A stretch of DNA of 64,000 bases from Pseudomonas cremoris (GCF_014230465.1 NZ_JAAXCY010000012.1:124001-188000); one strand, 5' to 3'. Shown: positions 8,829 through 18,136, numbered from the stretch's first letter. The notes: a model not told the origin generated them from the letters alone. Numbers and translations: made by a program.

Positions 8829-11486
8829 TCAAGCAAGACTCTTGCTGACCACTTCGAACACATCACTCGACAGCTCACCAGACGCCCGAATGCGCTCCAA
8901 CTCCGCCTTCATCAGCGACTGCCGCGCGCTGTCGTATTTACGCCAGCGGGTCAACGGCGCCAACTGACGCGAGGCGATTTGTGGGTTGAAGCCATTCAAC
9001 TCGATCACCAGGTCCGCCAGGAAGCGGTAACCCGAACCATCCGCCGCATGGAAGTTGATCAGGTTCTGCCCGGCAAACGCGCCAATCAAAGCGCGCACCT
9101 TGTTGGGGTTCTTGATATTGAACGCCGAGTGCTCCATCAGCGCCTTGACCCGCTCCAAACCGCCCGGCAACGTGCTGCCGGCCTGTACGCTGAACCACTG
9201 GTCCATGACCAGCGGGTTGTCCTTGAAGTTCTCGGCAAACACCGCCAGCGCCTGGGCCTTTTCCGCCTCAAACGGCGAGTTCACCAGCACCGCCAGCGCA
9301 GTCAGACGCTCGGTCATGTTGTCACTGGTGTCGAACTGATCGAGAGTCGCAGCCAGCACCTCCGGCTTGCCGCTGAGCATCAGGTACGACAGCGCAATGT
9401 TTTGCAATGCGCGACGGGCAAAGTGTTCTGCTGCTGCGACGTACGGGGTTTTCTTCGACAGCTCACGGTTGGCCTGGTAACGCAGCCACAGAGCTTCGAA
9501 CAGGTGATCCGCAAGTTGTTTACGGGCGAATTCACGGGCCGCGTGGATGGCATCCACATCCGCCACCTCGCTGATTTCGGTCAAGTAAGCTTCGCTTGGC
9601 AACGAGAGCATTTCGGCGACCATCGCCTGGTCCAGCGATTCATCGCTCAACACTGTGCGCAGTGCGTCGATCAGGCGTTGATCCAGCTTCAGCGCCTGAC
9701 CTGCCTGATGCTGACCAATCAACTCCTGCAACACCTGCACGGCCAGTTGCTGGCCAGCATCCCAACGGTTGAAACCGTCGCTGTCGTGCTGCATCAGGAA
9801 CATCAGCTGGTCGCGGCTGTACGGAAAGCTCAGTTTCACCGGTGCCGAAAAGCCACGCAGCAGCGAAGGCAAAGGCTGCTCTGCGATATCAACGAAGGTG
9901 AACGTCTGCTCGGCCTCGGTCACAGAGATGACACGTGAGGTGGCTCCTGCGCTCGATTCACCGGCCAAACGCAAGGCAATTGCCGCGCCCTTCCCGTCCA
10001 ACAGGCCCAATGCCACTGGGATCACGAACGGCAGCTTTTCCACCTTGTCCGGGGTTTGCGGGCAGCTTTGGCGGAAGGTCAGGCTGTAGGTCTTGGCCGC
10101 CGCGTCGAAGGACTCGCTCACCGCAAGGCGCGGCGTACCGGCCTGGCTGTACCAGCGTTTGAACTGGCTGAGGTCGGCACCGTTGGCGTCTTCCATGGCC
10201 TTGATGAAATCGTCGCAGGTCACGGCTTGGCCGTCATGACGTTCGAAGTACAGGTCACTGCCTTTACGGAAGCCTTCGGCGCCGAGCAAGGTGTGGATCA
10301 TACCGACGACTTCCGAACCCTTTTCGTACACGGTCAGGGTGTAAAAGTTGGAGATTTCGATGAAGCTGTCTGGGCGTACCGCGTGAGCCATCGGGCCGGC
10401 ATCTTCGGCGAACTGGTGGGTACGCAAGTACGCCACGTCCTGGATGCGCTTGACCGTGGCCGAGTTCATGTCGGCAGAGAATTGCGAGTCACGGTAGACG
10501 GTGAAGCCTTCCTTGAGCGAGAGCTGGAACCAATCACGACAGGTCACGCGGTTGCCCGACCAGTTGTGGAAGTACTCGTGAGCGACAATCGCCTCGACCC
10601 GCTGGTGCGCAGCATCGGTGGCGGTTTCGGCGCGGGCCAGTACGGCGCTGGAGTTGAAGATGTTGAGGCCCTTGTTCTCCATGGCACCCATGTTGAAGTC
10701 GTTCACCGCGACGATCATGAAGATGTCGAGGTCGTACTCACGGCCGTAGGTTTCTTCATCCCAGCGCATGGATTTTTTCAAACTGGTCATGGCGTGCTGG
10801 CACTTGTCGATGTTTTCCGGCTCGACATAGATGCGCAGCGCCACTTCGCGCTGGGTCATGGTGGTGAAGCTGTCTTCAACGCACCACAAATCACCGGCCA
10901 CCAATGCGAACAGGTACGCCGGTTTCTTGAACGGGTCTTCCCAGGTTGCCCAGTGACGGCCATCTTCACCTGGACCGCTGGCAATCGGGTTGCCATTGGA
11001 CAGCAACACCGGGTAGCTGTGTTGCTCGGCGATCACCGTGGTGGTGAAGATGCTCATCACGTCCGGGCGGTCAAGGTAGTAAGTAATCTTGCGGAAACCT
11101 TCGGCCTCGCACTGGGTGCAGAACATGCCGCTGGATTTGTACAGGCCTTCCAGGGCGGTGTTGGTTTCCGGGTGGATCTTCACCGTGGTGTCGAGGGTGA
11201 AGGTCTCACTCTTCGGGTGCACTGTCAGGTGGCTGTCGGTCAGCTGATAGTCAGCGGCGGTCAGCTCATGGTCGGCCAGGTTCACACTCAACAGTTCCAG
11301 TTGCTGGCCATCCAACACCAACGGCGGCAAGCCTGCGCCGCGCTCGGGGTTGCGGCGCATCACCAGTTGCGCGTGGACCAGGCTGTGGTCCTCGAACAAC
11401 TCGAAGGTCAGGTGCGTCTCTTCGATCAGGTAGTCCGGCGCCTGATAGTCCTTCAGGTAGATCATCTTCGGTTGTTCGGTGCGCAT
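8829..11486 (-). CDS. pepN: Aminopeptidase N (M1 family)
   Basis: 885 residues from the ATG at 11486 (MRTEQPKMIYLKDYQAPDYL), which has AAGGA at 8 nt; an ATG three codons upstream sits inside that ribosome site. The protein follows E. coli PepN throughout. The exopeptidase motif GAMEN is at 267-271. The zinc site HEYFH is at 303-307 with the third ligand Glu326 (LSLKEG). The C-terminal superhelical domain is complete. It removes N-terminal residues from peptides in the cytoplasm. It heads a minus-strand run, though the next gene upstream ends only a few bases before its start. Confidence 0.97.
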   Translation of the reverse strand: MRTEQPKMIYLKDYQAPDYLIEETHLTFELFEDHSLVHAQLVMRRNPERGAGLPPLVLDGQQLELLSVNLADHELTAADYQLTDSHLTVHPKSETFTLDTTVKIHPETNTALEGLYKSSGMFCTQCEAEGFRKITYYLDRPDVMSIFTTTVIAEQHSYPVLLSNGNPIASGPGEDGRHWATWEDPFKKPAYLFALVAGDLWCVEDSFTTMTQREVALRIYVEPENIDKCQHAMTSLKKSMRWDEETYGREYDLDIFMIVAVNDFNMGAMENKGLNIFNSSAVLARAETATDAAHQRVEAIVAHEYFHNWSGNRVTCRDWFQLSLKEGFTVYRDSQFSADMNSATVKRIQDVAYLRTHQFAEDAGPMAHAVRPDSFIEISNFYTLTVYEKGSEVVGMIHTLLGAEGFRKGSDLYFERHDGQAVTCDDFIKAMEDANGADLSQFKRWYSQAGTPRLAVSESFDAAAKTYSLTFRQSCPQTPDKVEKLPFVIPVALGLLDGKGAAIALRLAGESSAGATSRVISVTEAEQTFTFVDIAEQPLPSLLRGFSAPVKLSFPYSRDQLMFLMQHDSDGFNRWDAGQQLAVQVLQELIGQHQAGQALKLDQRLIDALRTVLSDESLDQAMVAEMLSLPSEAYLTEISEVADVDAIHAAREFARKQLADHLFEALWLRYQANRELSKKTPYVAAAEHFARRALQNIALSYLMLSGKPEVLAATLDQFDTSDNMTERLTALAVLVNSPFEAEKAQALAVFAENFKDNPLVMDQWFSVQAGSTLPGGLERVKALMEHSAFNIKNPNKVRALIGAFAGQNLINFHAADGSGYRFLADLVIELNGFNPQIASRQLAPLTRWRKYDSARQSLMKAELERIRASGELSSDVFEVVSKSLA

Positions 11487-11499
11487 GGGTGGCATCCTT

Positions 11500-12297
11500 C
11501 TACTGATGCACGGCGAGCTGGTAGGCCGTGTATTTGCGAATATTGATAACGCCGGTGTCGAAGATCAGGTATTGGCCCTTGATCCCCAGCAGCGTGCCTT
11601 CGGCAATCGGGTTCTTGTCCAGGTTGAAACTGACGATCTTGGCCGGATACTGCTCCACCGGGTAGCGGATTTCGATCGGTTCGATATCGCTCACCGGTTG
11701 GATGGCCTGCAGGCCGAAGCGTTCCTGCAAACCCAGCAGGCCTTCGGCGCAGGAGGCGAACAGGTCGTCGCGTACGCTCTTGAGGTCGACGGGCTGGGCA
11801 TCGCCTTTTAACAGCGCACGCCAGTTGGTCTTGTCGGCCACTTGGCTACGCAACACATCTTCGACAAAGCCGGACTGCTGACGCGTGGCCACGCGCATGA
11901 TCGGCAGCGCCTGGCTGGCGCCCTGGTCCAGCCAACGGGTGGGCAGCTGGGTAGCACGGGTGATGCCGACCTTGATCCCCGACGAATTCGCCAGGTAGAC
12001 CACGTGGTCAGTCATGCAGAATTTTTCACCCCAGCCCGGCTCACGGCAGGTACCGGCGTCGTAATGGCAACGCTCGGGGCTCATGATGCACAGGTCGCAC
12101 TGGGCCAGCTTGGTCATGCACGGGTAGCAATAGCCCTGACTGAAGCTGGTTTTGGTCTTGCGGCCGCAATGGCTGCAATGAATGGCACCGAGATACTCCA
12201 GGCGGATCTGGGTACCGATCAACGGGTTGACCGGCACCTCGGTATCGCCCAGGCGAAACGCGTATTGAACGGTCGACTCACCGAGTGTCGCCGACAT
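11500..12297 (-). CDS. DUF2797 zinc-ribbon protein
   Basis: 265 residues from the ATG at 12297 (MSATLGESTVQYAFRLGDTE). The longer open frame would overlap the DUF1315 gene, so the later start is preferred. It holds a dense set of cysteines: CSHCGRKTKTSF, CYPCM, CDLC and CHYDAGTC, between about residues 43 and 85. These look like zinc-ribbon knuckles. A conserved segment follows (EKFCMTDHVVYLANSSGIKVGITR) that resembles a GIY-YIG-like core. The family has no assigned function that I know. It sits between DUF1315 and pepN in an order shared by other Pseudomonas and is probably co-transcribed with them. Confidence 0.85.
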   Translation of the reverse strand: MSATLGESTVQYAFRLGDTEVPVNPLIGTQIRLEYLGAIHCSHCGRKTKTSFSQGYCYPCMTKLAQCDLCIMSPERCHYDAGTCREPGWGEKFCMTDHVVYLANSSGIKVGITRATQLPTRWLDQGASQALPIMRVATRQQSGFVEDVLRSQVADKTNWRALLKGDAQPVDLKSVRDDLFASCAEGLLGLQERFGLQAIQPVSDIEPIEIRYPVEQYPAKIVSFNLDKNPIAEGTLLGIKGQYLIFDTGVINIRKYTAYQLAVHQ

Positions 12298-12326
12298 TTT
12301 ACTGACTGCACCACGACCAATTTCAA

Positions 12327-12587
12327 TCAATGGATCGCATCCGACTTGAACAGGATGTTCGGTACCGGTGCCGATTTGGACGCGCATTCCTGCGGGCCCA
12401 TGTAGCCGGTGCGCTGGTCTTCCGGCAGGTTCTGGATTTCCCAGGCGATGACCGCTTGCAACGACAACTCACGCTGCTCGGCGGTGAGCTTGCGGCCGTC
12501 GGACCATTTACCGATTTCCACCGCGAGCTTGAGGCTCTCGTAGATATCCGGGGTGATGTTTTCGATCATTTCAGCAAAAGAGGACAT
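12327..12587 (-). CDS. DUF1315 (YeaC-like) family protein
   Basis: 86 residues: MSSFAEMIENITPDIYESLK, then KWSDGRKLTAEQRE and a C-terminal YMGPQECASK. These are the conserved blocks of the YeaC/DUF1315 family, which is small, cytoplasmic and of unknown function. An upstream AAGGAAGAGCC supplies the ribosome site. It lies 14 bp after the rhomboid gene and 29 bp before DUF2797, so it is very likely in the same transcript. The start is clear because only one ATG fits both length and ribosome site. Confidence 0.88.
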   Translation of the reverse strand: MSSFAEMIENITPDIYESLKLAVEIGKWSDGRKLTAEQRELSLQAVIAWEIQNLPEDQRTGYMGPQECASKSAPVPNILFKSDAIH

Positions 12588-12601
12588 AAGGCTCTTCCTT
12601 A

Positions 12602-13471
12602 TCAAATAGAGGCTTTGCGGCGGCTGTACAGCCCGCCCAGCAAACCCGTCAGGCAACCGATAACCAAACCGCCGACATGGGCAGCGTTGGCGATTTCGCC
12701 GAAGCCGATCATCGAGACCAACCCCGACAGGCAGAGCAGCAGCCACACCAGCATCATCACCAGCACCCCACGGGGCAGGCGATAAGCCGGGTTAGGCGAC
12801 AACAATTGAAAGATCCAGCAATGCCCGAGCAGGCCATACAACACGCCGGACAACCCGCCAAACAGGCCGGGGCCGCCATAAGCGTATTGAGCGTAGTTGG
12901 AGACCAGGCTGAACAACAGCGTCAGGCCGAGCAAGTTGATGCCGCCTTGGCGCGCCTCAATGCGGCGCCCCAGCTCCCAGTACCACATGCCGTTCATGGC
13001 CAGGTGCAGGATGCCGAAGTGGATCAGCATCGGTGTGATCAAGCGCCACCACTGCCCCGACGCCAGGCTGTCGGCCAGCGGGGTGAACTGGATGTACTCG
13101 CCGACGATGCGAAACTGCAGGAACGTCAGCCAGCTCATGGCTTGCAGGTTCTCACCGAGCAAGGTCACCGCACCGACGATGATGCTTGCCAGCAACACCA
13201 GCGCCGTCACTGGGCTGTGGCGCAGTTGCTGGACAAAACCCGGGCGCTTGACCGGGGCCTGCTCGGGAATGTCCAACTGCTTGTCCGGGTCACCGGCGGG
13301 AAAGCGCTGGTACAACACGCGCACGTCGTCGCTGATGGATTCTGGCACCCACAACACTTGCTCGCCCGCCTCTTCGCTGACGCGATGGGGCACTTGCATG
13401 CGTTGCAGCAGCTGGACAAAACCGCCCAGGTCGACGCTCAGGGGCAAGCGCAATACAGCCACGGCACTCAT
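12602..13471 (-). CDS. Rhomboid-family intramembrane serine protease
   Basis: 289 residues. The N-terminal ~85 residues form a soluble cytoplasmic domain, followed by about six membrane spans. The catalytic dyad is Ser208 in GGLSGVLYG and His265 in ANAAHVGGL. The HFGILHLAMNGMW segment at 151-163 supplies the oxyanion His and Asn, as in GlpG. It should cut type I membrane proteins within the bilayer. Its ATG overlaps the metallophosphoesterase stop by 4 nt, so translation is coupled. The family is GlpG-like; the substrate is unknown. Confidence 0.92.
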   Translation of the reverse strand: MSAVAVLRLPLSVDLGGFVQLLQRMQVPHRVSEEAGEQVLWVPESISDDVRVLYQRFPAGDPDKQLDIPEQAPVKRPGFVQQLRHSPVTALVLLASIIVGAVTLLGENLQAMSWLTFLQFRIVGEYIQFTPLADSLASGQWWRLITPMLIHFGILHLAMNGMWYWELGRRIEARQGGINLLGLTLLFSLVSNYAQYAYGGPGLFGGLSGVLYGLLGHCWIFQLLSPNPAYRLPRGVLVMMLVWLLLCLSGLVSMIGFGEIANAAHVGGLVIGCLTGLLGGLYSRRKASI

Positions 13472-14439
13472 TTGATGACCTCGGGTCGCTCAACGTCGAC
13501 CCATACAAATTTACTCGGGTCCAGGCGTGTTTCCTGGTCCAGGCGGTACGCCACCAGCTTGCCGTACAGCACGGCGCTGTAGTCCAGGCAGGCCAGGTTC
13601 GGGCGGATCGGCGCCGGTTTGCCGCTGCGCCAGTAATGACCGACAAACAGCAACGGCTCGTCGACGCCATAGCGCAGCAGGGAATTCTTTTGGCTGGACG
13701 ACAACGGTGTGCGTGCCACCGGCTCCGGCAGCGCGTCGGGCTGGAACACGATATCGCCGTAGGTTTTAGGGTCGTCTTCCCAGAACTTGGTGCGAAAGAA
13801 CGAACGCGTCAGGCCATCGCCACCGGTAAGCGTCAGGCCATCCGGCAGGCGCATATCGGTACCGCGTAGCAGACGGTCGAAAGCGTTGCAGGCAAAACTG
13901 CCCGGCACGGCGGCGGCCTGCAGGAAGTGCTGATCGATGCAGCCATCCGGGAACGTCGCGCGCAGCGGCTGGATAAAACCGTCATCCCAGCACGCATGCA
14001 CCACGCGAAAACGCCCGGCGTCGACAAACAGCGGCATGTCGTAGAACCAGCCGAGGAAGTCGTGCCAGTCGGCCGGGTGGTGTTCGAACTGGGTCAGGGT
14101 TTCGTGAATCAACCGCTCATGCCGCGGGTTGTGCTCGCGCACGAACTGCTTGCCACTGCCCGGTGGCGCGGGTGTGGTCCAGCCCAGCGCATTGAATTCA
14201 TGGTTGCCCATGATGCACAGCGCCTGCCCGGCTTCGGTCATGTCGTGGACAATATGCAGCGCCTCGCGAATACGCGGGCCACGGTCGATGATATCGCCGA
14301 GGAACACCGCCATTCGCGACGGATGACGCCAAACGCCGCCCTGCTTGTGGTAGCCCAACTGGTCGAGCAAGTGCTCGAGGGTATGGGCGCAACCGTGCAC
14401 GTCACCAATCAGGTCGTAGCTACGCGCGGGATCGAGCAT
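13468..14439 (-). CDS. Metallophosphoesterase (calcineurin-like)
   Basis: 323 residues from the ATG at 14439 (MLDPARSYDLIGDVHGCAHT). This start shares one base with the nadK stop (TGATG) and has GGTGGAGG upstream; the longer open frame would run into nadK. The metal-binding motifs of the superfamily are GDVHG, GDIIDRGP and GNHE, all in the first ~85 residues. It resembles the serine/threonine phosphatase or ApaH-like group. The C-terminal half, with FVGHYWRSG carrying a His, completes the site. Substrate is unknown. It is clearly in an operon with nadK and the rhomboid gene. Confidence 0.88.
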   Translation of the reverse strand: MLDPARSYDLIGDVHGCAHTLEHLLDQLGYHKQGGVWRHPSRMAVFLGDIIDRGPRIREALHIVHDMTEAGQALCIMGNHEFNALGWTTPAPPGSGKQFVREHNPRHERLIHETLTQFEHHPADWHDFLGWFYDMPLFVDAGRFRVVHACWDDGFIQPLRATFPDGCIDQHFLQAAAVPGSFACNAFDRLLRGTDMRLPDGLTLTGGDGLTRSFFRTKFWEDDPKTYGDIVFQPDALPEPVARTPLSSSQKNSLLRYGVDEPLLFVGHYWRSGKPAPIRPNLACLDYSAVLYGKLVAYRLDQETRLDPSKFVWVDVERPEVIK

Positions 14440-15329
14440 CAGTCGCCTCCACCCCCCAAGCGGCTGCCCCAGCCCAGCTTGGTGCGGCACACTTCGTAGT
14501 AGTTGTGGTCCAGCGGGTGGATCAACCGCAGCTTCTGCGCCTTCTTGCTCACGGTGATGGTGTCACCGGGGGCGCACGTGAAATGGTTCTGCCCATCGCA
14601 GGACACCTGCGGGTAGATCTGCATGTCTTTGGACACCACGATTTTCAGCTCACTGTTGCCGTCGACCACAATCGGCCTGCTGGACAACATATGGGGGTAC
14701 ATCGGCACGATCACAATGGCATCCAGCTTGGGATGCATGATCGGGCCACCCGCCGACAGCGCGTAGGCGGTGGAGCCGGTGGGCGTGGCGACGATGAGGC
14801 CGTCGGCCTTCTGGCTGCACACGAACTGGCCGTCGATATACAGCTCGAACTCGATCATCCGCGTGGACTTGCCGGGGTGCAGCACCACGTCATTGAGGGC
14901 GTCGCCCTGGCCGATGGCTTCACCGTGGCGGCGCACTTCGGCTTGCAGCAGGAAGCGGTTCTCCACCAGGTAATGGCCGTCGAGCACCTTGGCCACTTCG
15001 ACTTCCAGGTCATCGGGGCGGATGTCGGTCAGGAAACCCAGGCTGCCACGGTTGATCCCCAGCACCGGCACGTTATGCCGCGCCAAGGCCCGGGCTGCGC
15101 CCAGCAGGCTGCCGTCGCCACCCACCACAATGACCATGTCGCAGACTTCGCCGAGCATCTTGCGCGATGAAGTTTGCAAACCGTGGCCCGGCAGGATTTC
15201 AGCGATGGTGTCTTCGAGGATCACATGCAGGTGGCGTTCCAGCAGGAATTTTTTCAGCCGGCGGACGGTGTCCAACACCTGGGTACTGCCCAGGCGACCG
15301 ATAATGCCGATATTGCGAAATTGCTCCAT
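14439..15329 (-). CDS. nadK: NAD kinase
   Basis: 296 residues from the ATG at 15329 (MEQFRNIGIIGRLGS), with GCAGGAG 4-5 nt upstream. An in-frame ATG 10 codons earlier lacks such a site. GGDGS (70-74) is the phosphate-donor motif, GDALNDVVLH holds the NAD-binding Asn-Asp, and PTGSTAYALSAGG is the conserved sugar-contact segment. It phosphorylates NAD to NADP in the cytoplasm. It is the first gene of the nadK-metallophosphoesterase-rhomboid-DUF1315-DUF2797 run. Confidence 0.97.
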   Translation of the reverse strand: MEQFRNIGIIGRLGSTQVLDTVRRLKKFLLERHLHVILEDTIAEILPGHGLQTSSRKMLGEVCDMVIVVGGDGSLLGAARALARHNVPVLGINRGSLGFLTDIRPDDLEVEVAKVLDGHYLVENRFLLQAEVRRHGEAIGQGDALNDVVLHPGKSTRMIEFELYIDGQFVCSQKADGLIVATPTGSTAYALSAGGPIMHPKLDAIVIVPMYPHMLSSRPIVVDGNSELKIVVSKDMQIYPQVSCDGQNHFTCAPGDTITVSKKAQKLRLIHPLDHNYYEVCRTKLGWGSRLGGGGD

Positions 15330-15473
15330 GGGGCTCCTGCGGGATTTGGGGTGTGGCAAAAAGAAGGATTATGGGCGAAAGGCCGCCCCAGGCAAAATCC
15401 TTTGTCGCCGTGAAGCCTTGATGACAATGGTTCTCAGCGCCCTATGCAACCGGTAAACGGCTATGCTCGGACC

Positions 15474-16421
15474 ATGACTGTGTTCCCGGATTTGCACAAC
15501 CTGCCCCGCCAACTGCGCCACCCCGAGGTGCGCGACTTGGCGTGGGTGATGCTCGCCCCGCCGATGCTGGCGCAAACACCATGGCCGCAACGCCACCCGC
15601 TGGCCGGCAGCGACTGGGTGCAGGCGCCCCATCTGCTCGAACACTGGCTGCGCACGCTGGACCAAGACAGCAGCGCCCTGCTGCAGTGGCTGAGCCAGGC
15701 ACGCACCCGACGCCTGGGCCTGTATTACGAGCGGTTGTGGCAATTTGCGGTACAGCATGCGCCAGGCGTGGAGCTATTGGCCGCCAACCTGCCGATCCGC
15801 CGCGCCGGGCATACCTTGGGTGAACTGGACATGCTGATCCGCGACCGCGACGGCGTGCATCATCTGGAATTGGCGATCAAATTGTATCTGGGCCCGCAGG
15901 ACGGCAACGGCCAAGACCCGGCCCTGTGGCTCGGGCCTGGGTGCCATGACCGGCTGGACCGTAAGCTGGCGCATCTTGCCCAGCATCAACTGCCGATCTC
16001 TGCACGCCCGGAAAGCCGGGAAGCCTTGGCAGCGCTGGATATCCAACAGTTCGATGCGCATTTGTGGCTCGGCGGGTATTTGCTGTATCCGTGGCCTGGC
16101 TTGGCAGAATCCCCCCGAGGCGCGCACCCGCAGCACCTGCGAGGCCGTTGGCTGCATCAACGCGACTGGCCGGACTTTGCCAGCGCCAGCGCACCCGGCC
16201 GTTGGCAACCACTGCCCCGCCATGCCTGGTTGGCGCCTGCGCATTACCCGGCGGATGAAGTCTGGAGCGAGGAACGGATGCAAGGCTGGCTGTCGGAGCT
16301 GGACCCGATGGCGCCGGCGCAGTTGCTGGTGCGGATGGTTCAGAACGGCGCGGATTGGGAGGAAGCTGAGCGGTTGTTTTTGGTGGCGGATCTTTGGCCG
16401 AATGTGCCGGGGGCTGGCTGA
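15474..16421 (+). CDS. DUF1853 family protein
   Basis: 315 residues from ATG 15474 ([20 protein letters not shown]); ten further in-frame codons upstream are open but include no better start. It matches the DUF1853 family in its opening ([21 protein letters not shown]) and in [11 protein letters not shown] and [11 protein letters not shown]. The latter resembles a PD-(D/E)xK-like core (ELA-x-K with an upstream [10 protein letters not shown]), hinting at a nuclease fold, but activity is unproven. It is divergent from nadK with about 140 bp between them. Following it, bases 16422-16481 hold only a degenerate REP fragment. Confidence 0.85.
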   Translation: MTVFPDLHNLPRQLRHPEVRDLAWVMLAPPMLAQTPWPQRHPLAGSDWVQAPHLLEHWLRTLDQDSSALLQWLSQARTRRLGLYYERLWQFAVQHAPGVELLAANLPIRRAGHTLGELDMLIRDRDGVHHLELAIKLYLGPQDGNGQDPALWLGPGCHDRLDRKLAHLAQHQLPISARPESREALAALDIQQFDAHLWLGGYLLYPWPGLAESPRGAHPQHLRGRWLHQRDWPDFASASAPGRWQPLPRHAWLAPAHYPADEVWSEERMQGWLSELDPMAPAQLLVRMVQNGADWEEAERLFLVADLWPNVPGAG

Positions 16422-16481
16422 GGTTTTATCAGTGCGCTTTAGGGCCTCTTCGCGAGCAAGTCGAATGCGGTGGGACAGGCA

Positions 16482-17213
16482 CTACAACTGGTCGATATGC
16501 CGATAATCCAGCTGCAACCCAGCTGCCAATTCCTGTGCCCTCCCCAACCTGATCGGCCCCCGCTCCATATCCACCAACAAACCCGGACACTCCAGCACCG
16601 GCAATCCGGCGATGTCCTTGAGCCGCCCATCAGTAATTACCAGCAACCGCTGCTGCTCCGCCGGATAGCGCTTGCGCCGAGCCGCCAGCCAATCTGCGGC
16701 TTCTGTCAGCGCCGCCACCAACGGTGTACCGCCGCCGGCGCCAAGCTGATCCAGCCAACCAGCCAAGCCTTTTGCGGCTTTCAACCCTTGAACCTGCCAC
16801 TTCGGCGCGTGCCCACTGGCCGTCAATAACGCCATGCGCGCGCGCTGGCGATAAGCATCGTCAAACAACTGCGCCAGCAAGCCCTTGGCATCTGTCAACG
16901 CACGGTGCCGTCGGGTGGACGCCGATGCATCGACAATCACCAGCCACAATTCATGGGCCGAGCGGCTGCGCAGGTGAAACAGCAAATCCGCTCGCGATTG
17001 CGGCCGACCACCGAGCAGCGTACCCGGCCAGTTGATCGCCCCCTGCTGTGCGCTGCGCGCCTTGCCCTGCCTGCCTCTGTCCAGCCGACCCGCCTTAGGC
17101 CGTGCATCCGCCCCCGCGTCAGGTCGAGGGCGAATGCCTAGGGCTTTTTTGGCCAGGTGGGGACTTCGCGGCGTGCGCCCGTGGGCAAAGCCGGCGCGGG
17201 CATGTCGCCCCAT
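16482..17213 (-). CDS. VWA-domain (ChlD-like) chelatase segment, probably read only by -1 frameshift
   Basis: The open frame spans 243 codons and ends ...AGLQLDYRHIDQL. It carries a von Willebrand A domain with MIDAS motif DASAS at frame residues 95-99, then TPLVAAL and ITDGR, as in the medium subunit (ChlD/BchD/CobT) of Mg/Co chelatases. The first ATG (17213) lies 75 nt inside the ATPase gene and codes for residues unlike the family; no good ribosome site precedes it. A -1 slip at 17144-17150 instead joins residue 331 of the ATPase to ALGIRPRPDAG, giving a 551-residue protein with an Arg/Pro/Gly-rich linker and VWA. I treat this as the C-terminal half of that fusion. Expression from an internal GTG/CTG is an alternative. 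Confidence 0.8.
   Translation of the reverse strand: MGRHARAGFAHGRTPRSPHLAKKALGIRPRPDAGADARPKAGRLDRGRQGKARSAQQGAINWPGTLLGGRPQSRADLLFHLRSRSAHELWLVIVDASASTRRHRALTDAKGLLAQLFDDAYRQRARMALLTASGHAPKWQVQGLKAAKGLAGWLDQLGAGGGTPLVAALTEAADWLAARRKRYPAEQQRLLVITDGRLKDIAGLPVLECPGLLVDMERGPIRLGRAQELAAGLQLDYRHIDQL
17104..17150 (-). promoter_or_regulatory. Programmed -1 ribosomal frameshift signal
   Basis: The slippery heptamer A_AAA_AAG is at 17144-17150 in the ATPase zero frame (CCA AAA AAG CCC TAG). The zero-frame stop TAG is at 17138-17140. A hairpin then begins 6 nt after the heptamer. Its 5' arm GCATTCGCCCTCG (17125-17137) pairs over 13 bp, two of them G-U, with CGGGGGCGGATGC (17104-17116), leaving an 8-nt loop. 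The heptamer is the one used by E. coli dnaX and the spacer length is standard. I see no Shine-Dalgarno-like stimulator upstream. Confidence 0.85.
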
Positions 17214-18136
17214 TGGCCTTGGCCGGGCGACGTATCGGAGGGCTTGGACGATTGCCCGTCACTCGGCGGGTTGGCCGGTGGCGATTGTTCCTGGCGCCGA
17301 TGGCGCAAGGCAAACTCGGCCACGGCGTCGATGTCTTCCTCGGCGATCGCATCAGCGCCGCGCCAAGCGGCATGGGCCCTGGCGCCGCGCAGCCAGACCA
17401 GGTCCGCACGCAAGCCGTCGACACCGGCGGCAAAACAACGCTCGGTGATCTGGGCCAAGGCCTGGTCATCCAGTTCAATGTTGCCGAGTCGCGCACGCGC
17501 CTGGGTGCAACGCTCACGCAGCGCCGCTTGTTGCTCGGCCCAGTGTGCGCAAAACGCCGCCGGGTCGCTGTCGAAATCCAGTCGGCGCCGAATGATCTGC
17601 CCGCGTTCGGCTGGCAAGGTCTGCCCGCTCAGCGCCACATTAAAACCGAAGCGGTCGAGCAGTTGCGGGCGCAACTCGCCCTCCTCCGGGTTCATGGTAC
17701 CGATCAGCACAAAGCGCGCCGAGTGGCGGTGGGAAATGCCGTCACGCTCGATCAGGTTGATGCCGCTGGCCGCCACATCCAGCAGCAGGTCGACCAAGTG
17801 ATCCGCCAGCAAGTTGACTTCATCGACGTACAGCACGCCGCCATCCGCCTTGGCCAGCACGCCGGGAGAAAACTGCGCACGGCCTTCGCCTAGCGCGGCA
17901 TCCAGGTCCAGGGTGCCCACCAGGCGTTCTTCGGTCGCGCCCAACGGCAAGGTGACAAACTGCCCGCTGGCCAACAGGTCCGCCAGCCCTCGCGCAAGGG
18001 TGGACTTGGCCATGCCGCGCGGGCCTTCGATCAGCACGCCGCCGATTTTCGGGTCGATGGCGGTCAGGCACAACGCCAGTTTCAACTTGTCGGCGCCGAC
18101 CACGGCGGACAGCGGGAAATGGGGAGTATCAGTCAT
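17138..18136 (-). CDS. Chelatase AAA+ ATPase subunit (ChlI/BchI-like), N-terminal part of frameshifted ChlD
   Basis: 332 residues. Walker A is GPRGMAKS (38-45) and Walker B VLYVDE (101-106), then the ChlI signatures NLLADHLVDLLLDVAASG and GTMNPEEGELRPQLLDRFG. The C-terminal lid domain and a Pro/Ser/Gly-rich tail end at ...PTWPKKP. It should act as the ATPase motor driving Co(II) insertion by CobN in aerobic cobalamin synthesis. The ATG overlaps the cobN stop by one base (TGATG). The stop follows an A_AAA_AAG slippery site and precedes a strong hairpin, so a fraction of ribosomes should continue into the VWA segment. One gene would then supply both small and medium chelatase subunits. Confidence 0.9.
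   Translation of the reverse strand: MTDTPHFPLSAVVGADKLKLALCLTAIDPKIGGVLIEGPRGMAKSTLARGLADLLASGQFVTLPLGATEERLVGTLDLDAALGEGRAQFSPGVLAKADGGVLYVDEVNLLADHLVDLLLDVAASGINLIERDGISHRHSARFVLIGTMNPEEGELRPQLLDRFGFNVALSGQTLPAERGQIIRRRLDFDSDPAAFCAHWAEQQAALRERCTQARARLGNIELDDQALAQITERCFAAGVDGLRADLVWLRGARAHAAWRGADAIAEEDIDAVAEFALRHRRQEQSPPANPPSDGQSSKPSDTSPGQGQWGDMPAPALPTGARREVPTWPKKP

Noticed and set aside
10056..11546. 496-codon open frame antisense to pepN
   Set aside because: GC-driven shadow; PepN carries the intact zinc site.
17144..17213. Independent ATG start (17213) for the VWA gene
   Set aside because: It lies inside the ATPase gene, lacks a ribosome site and gives residues unlike the family; the -1 frameshift explains the frame better, though not proven.
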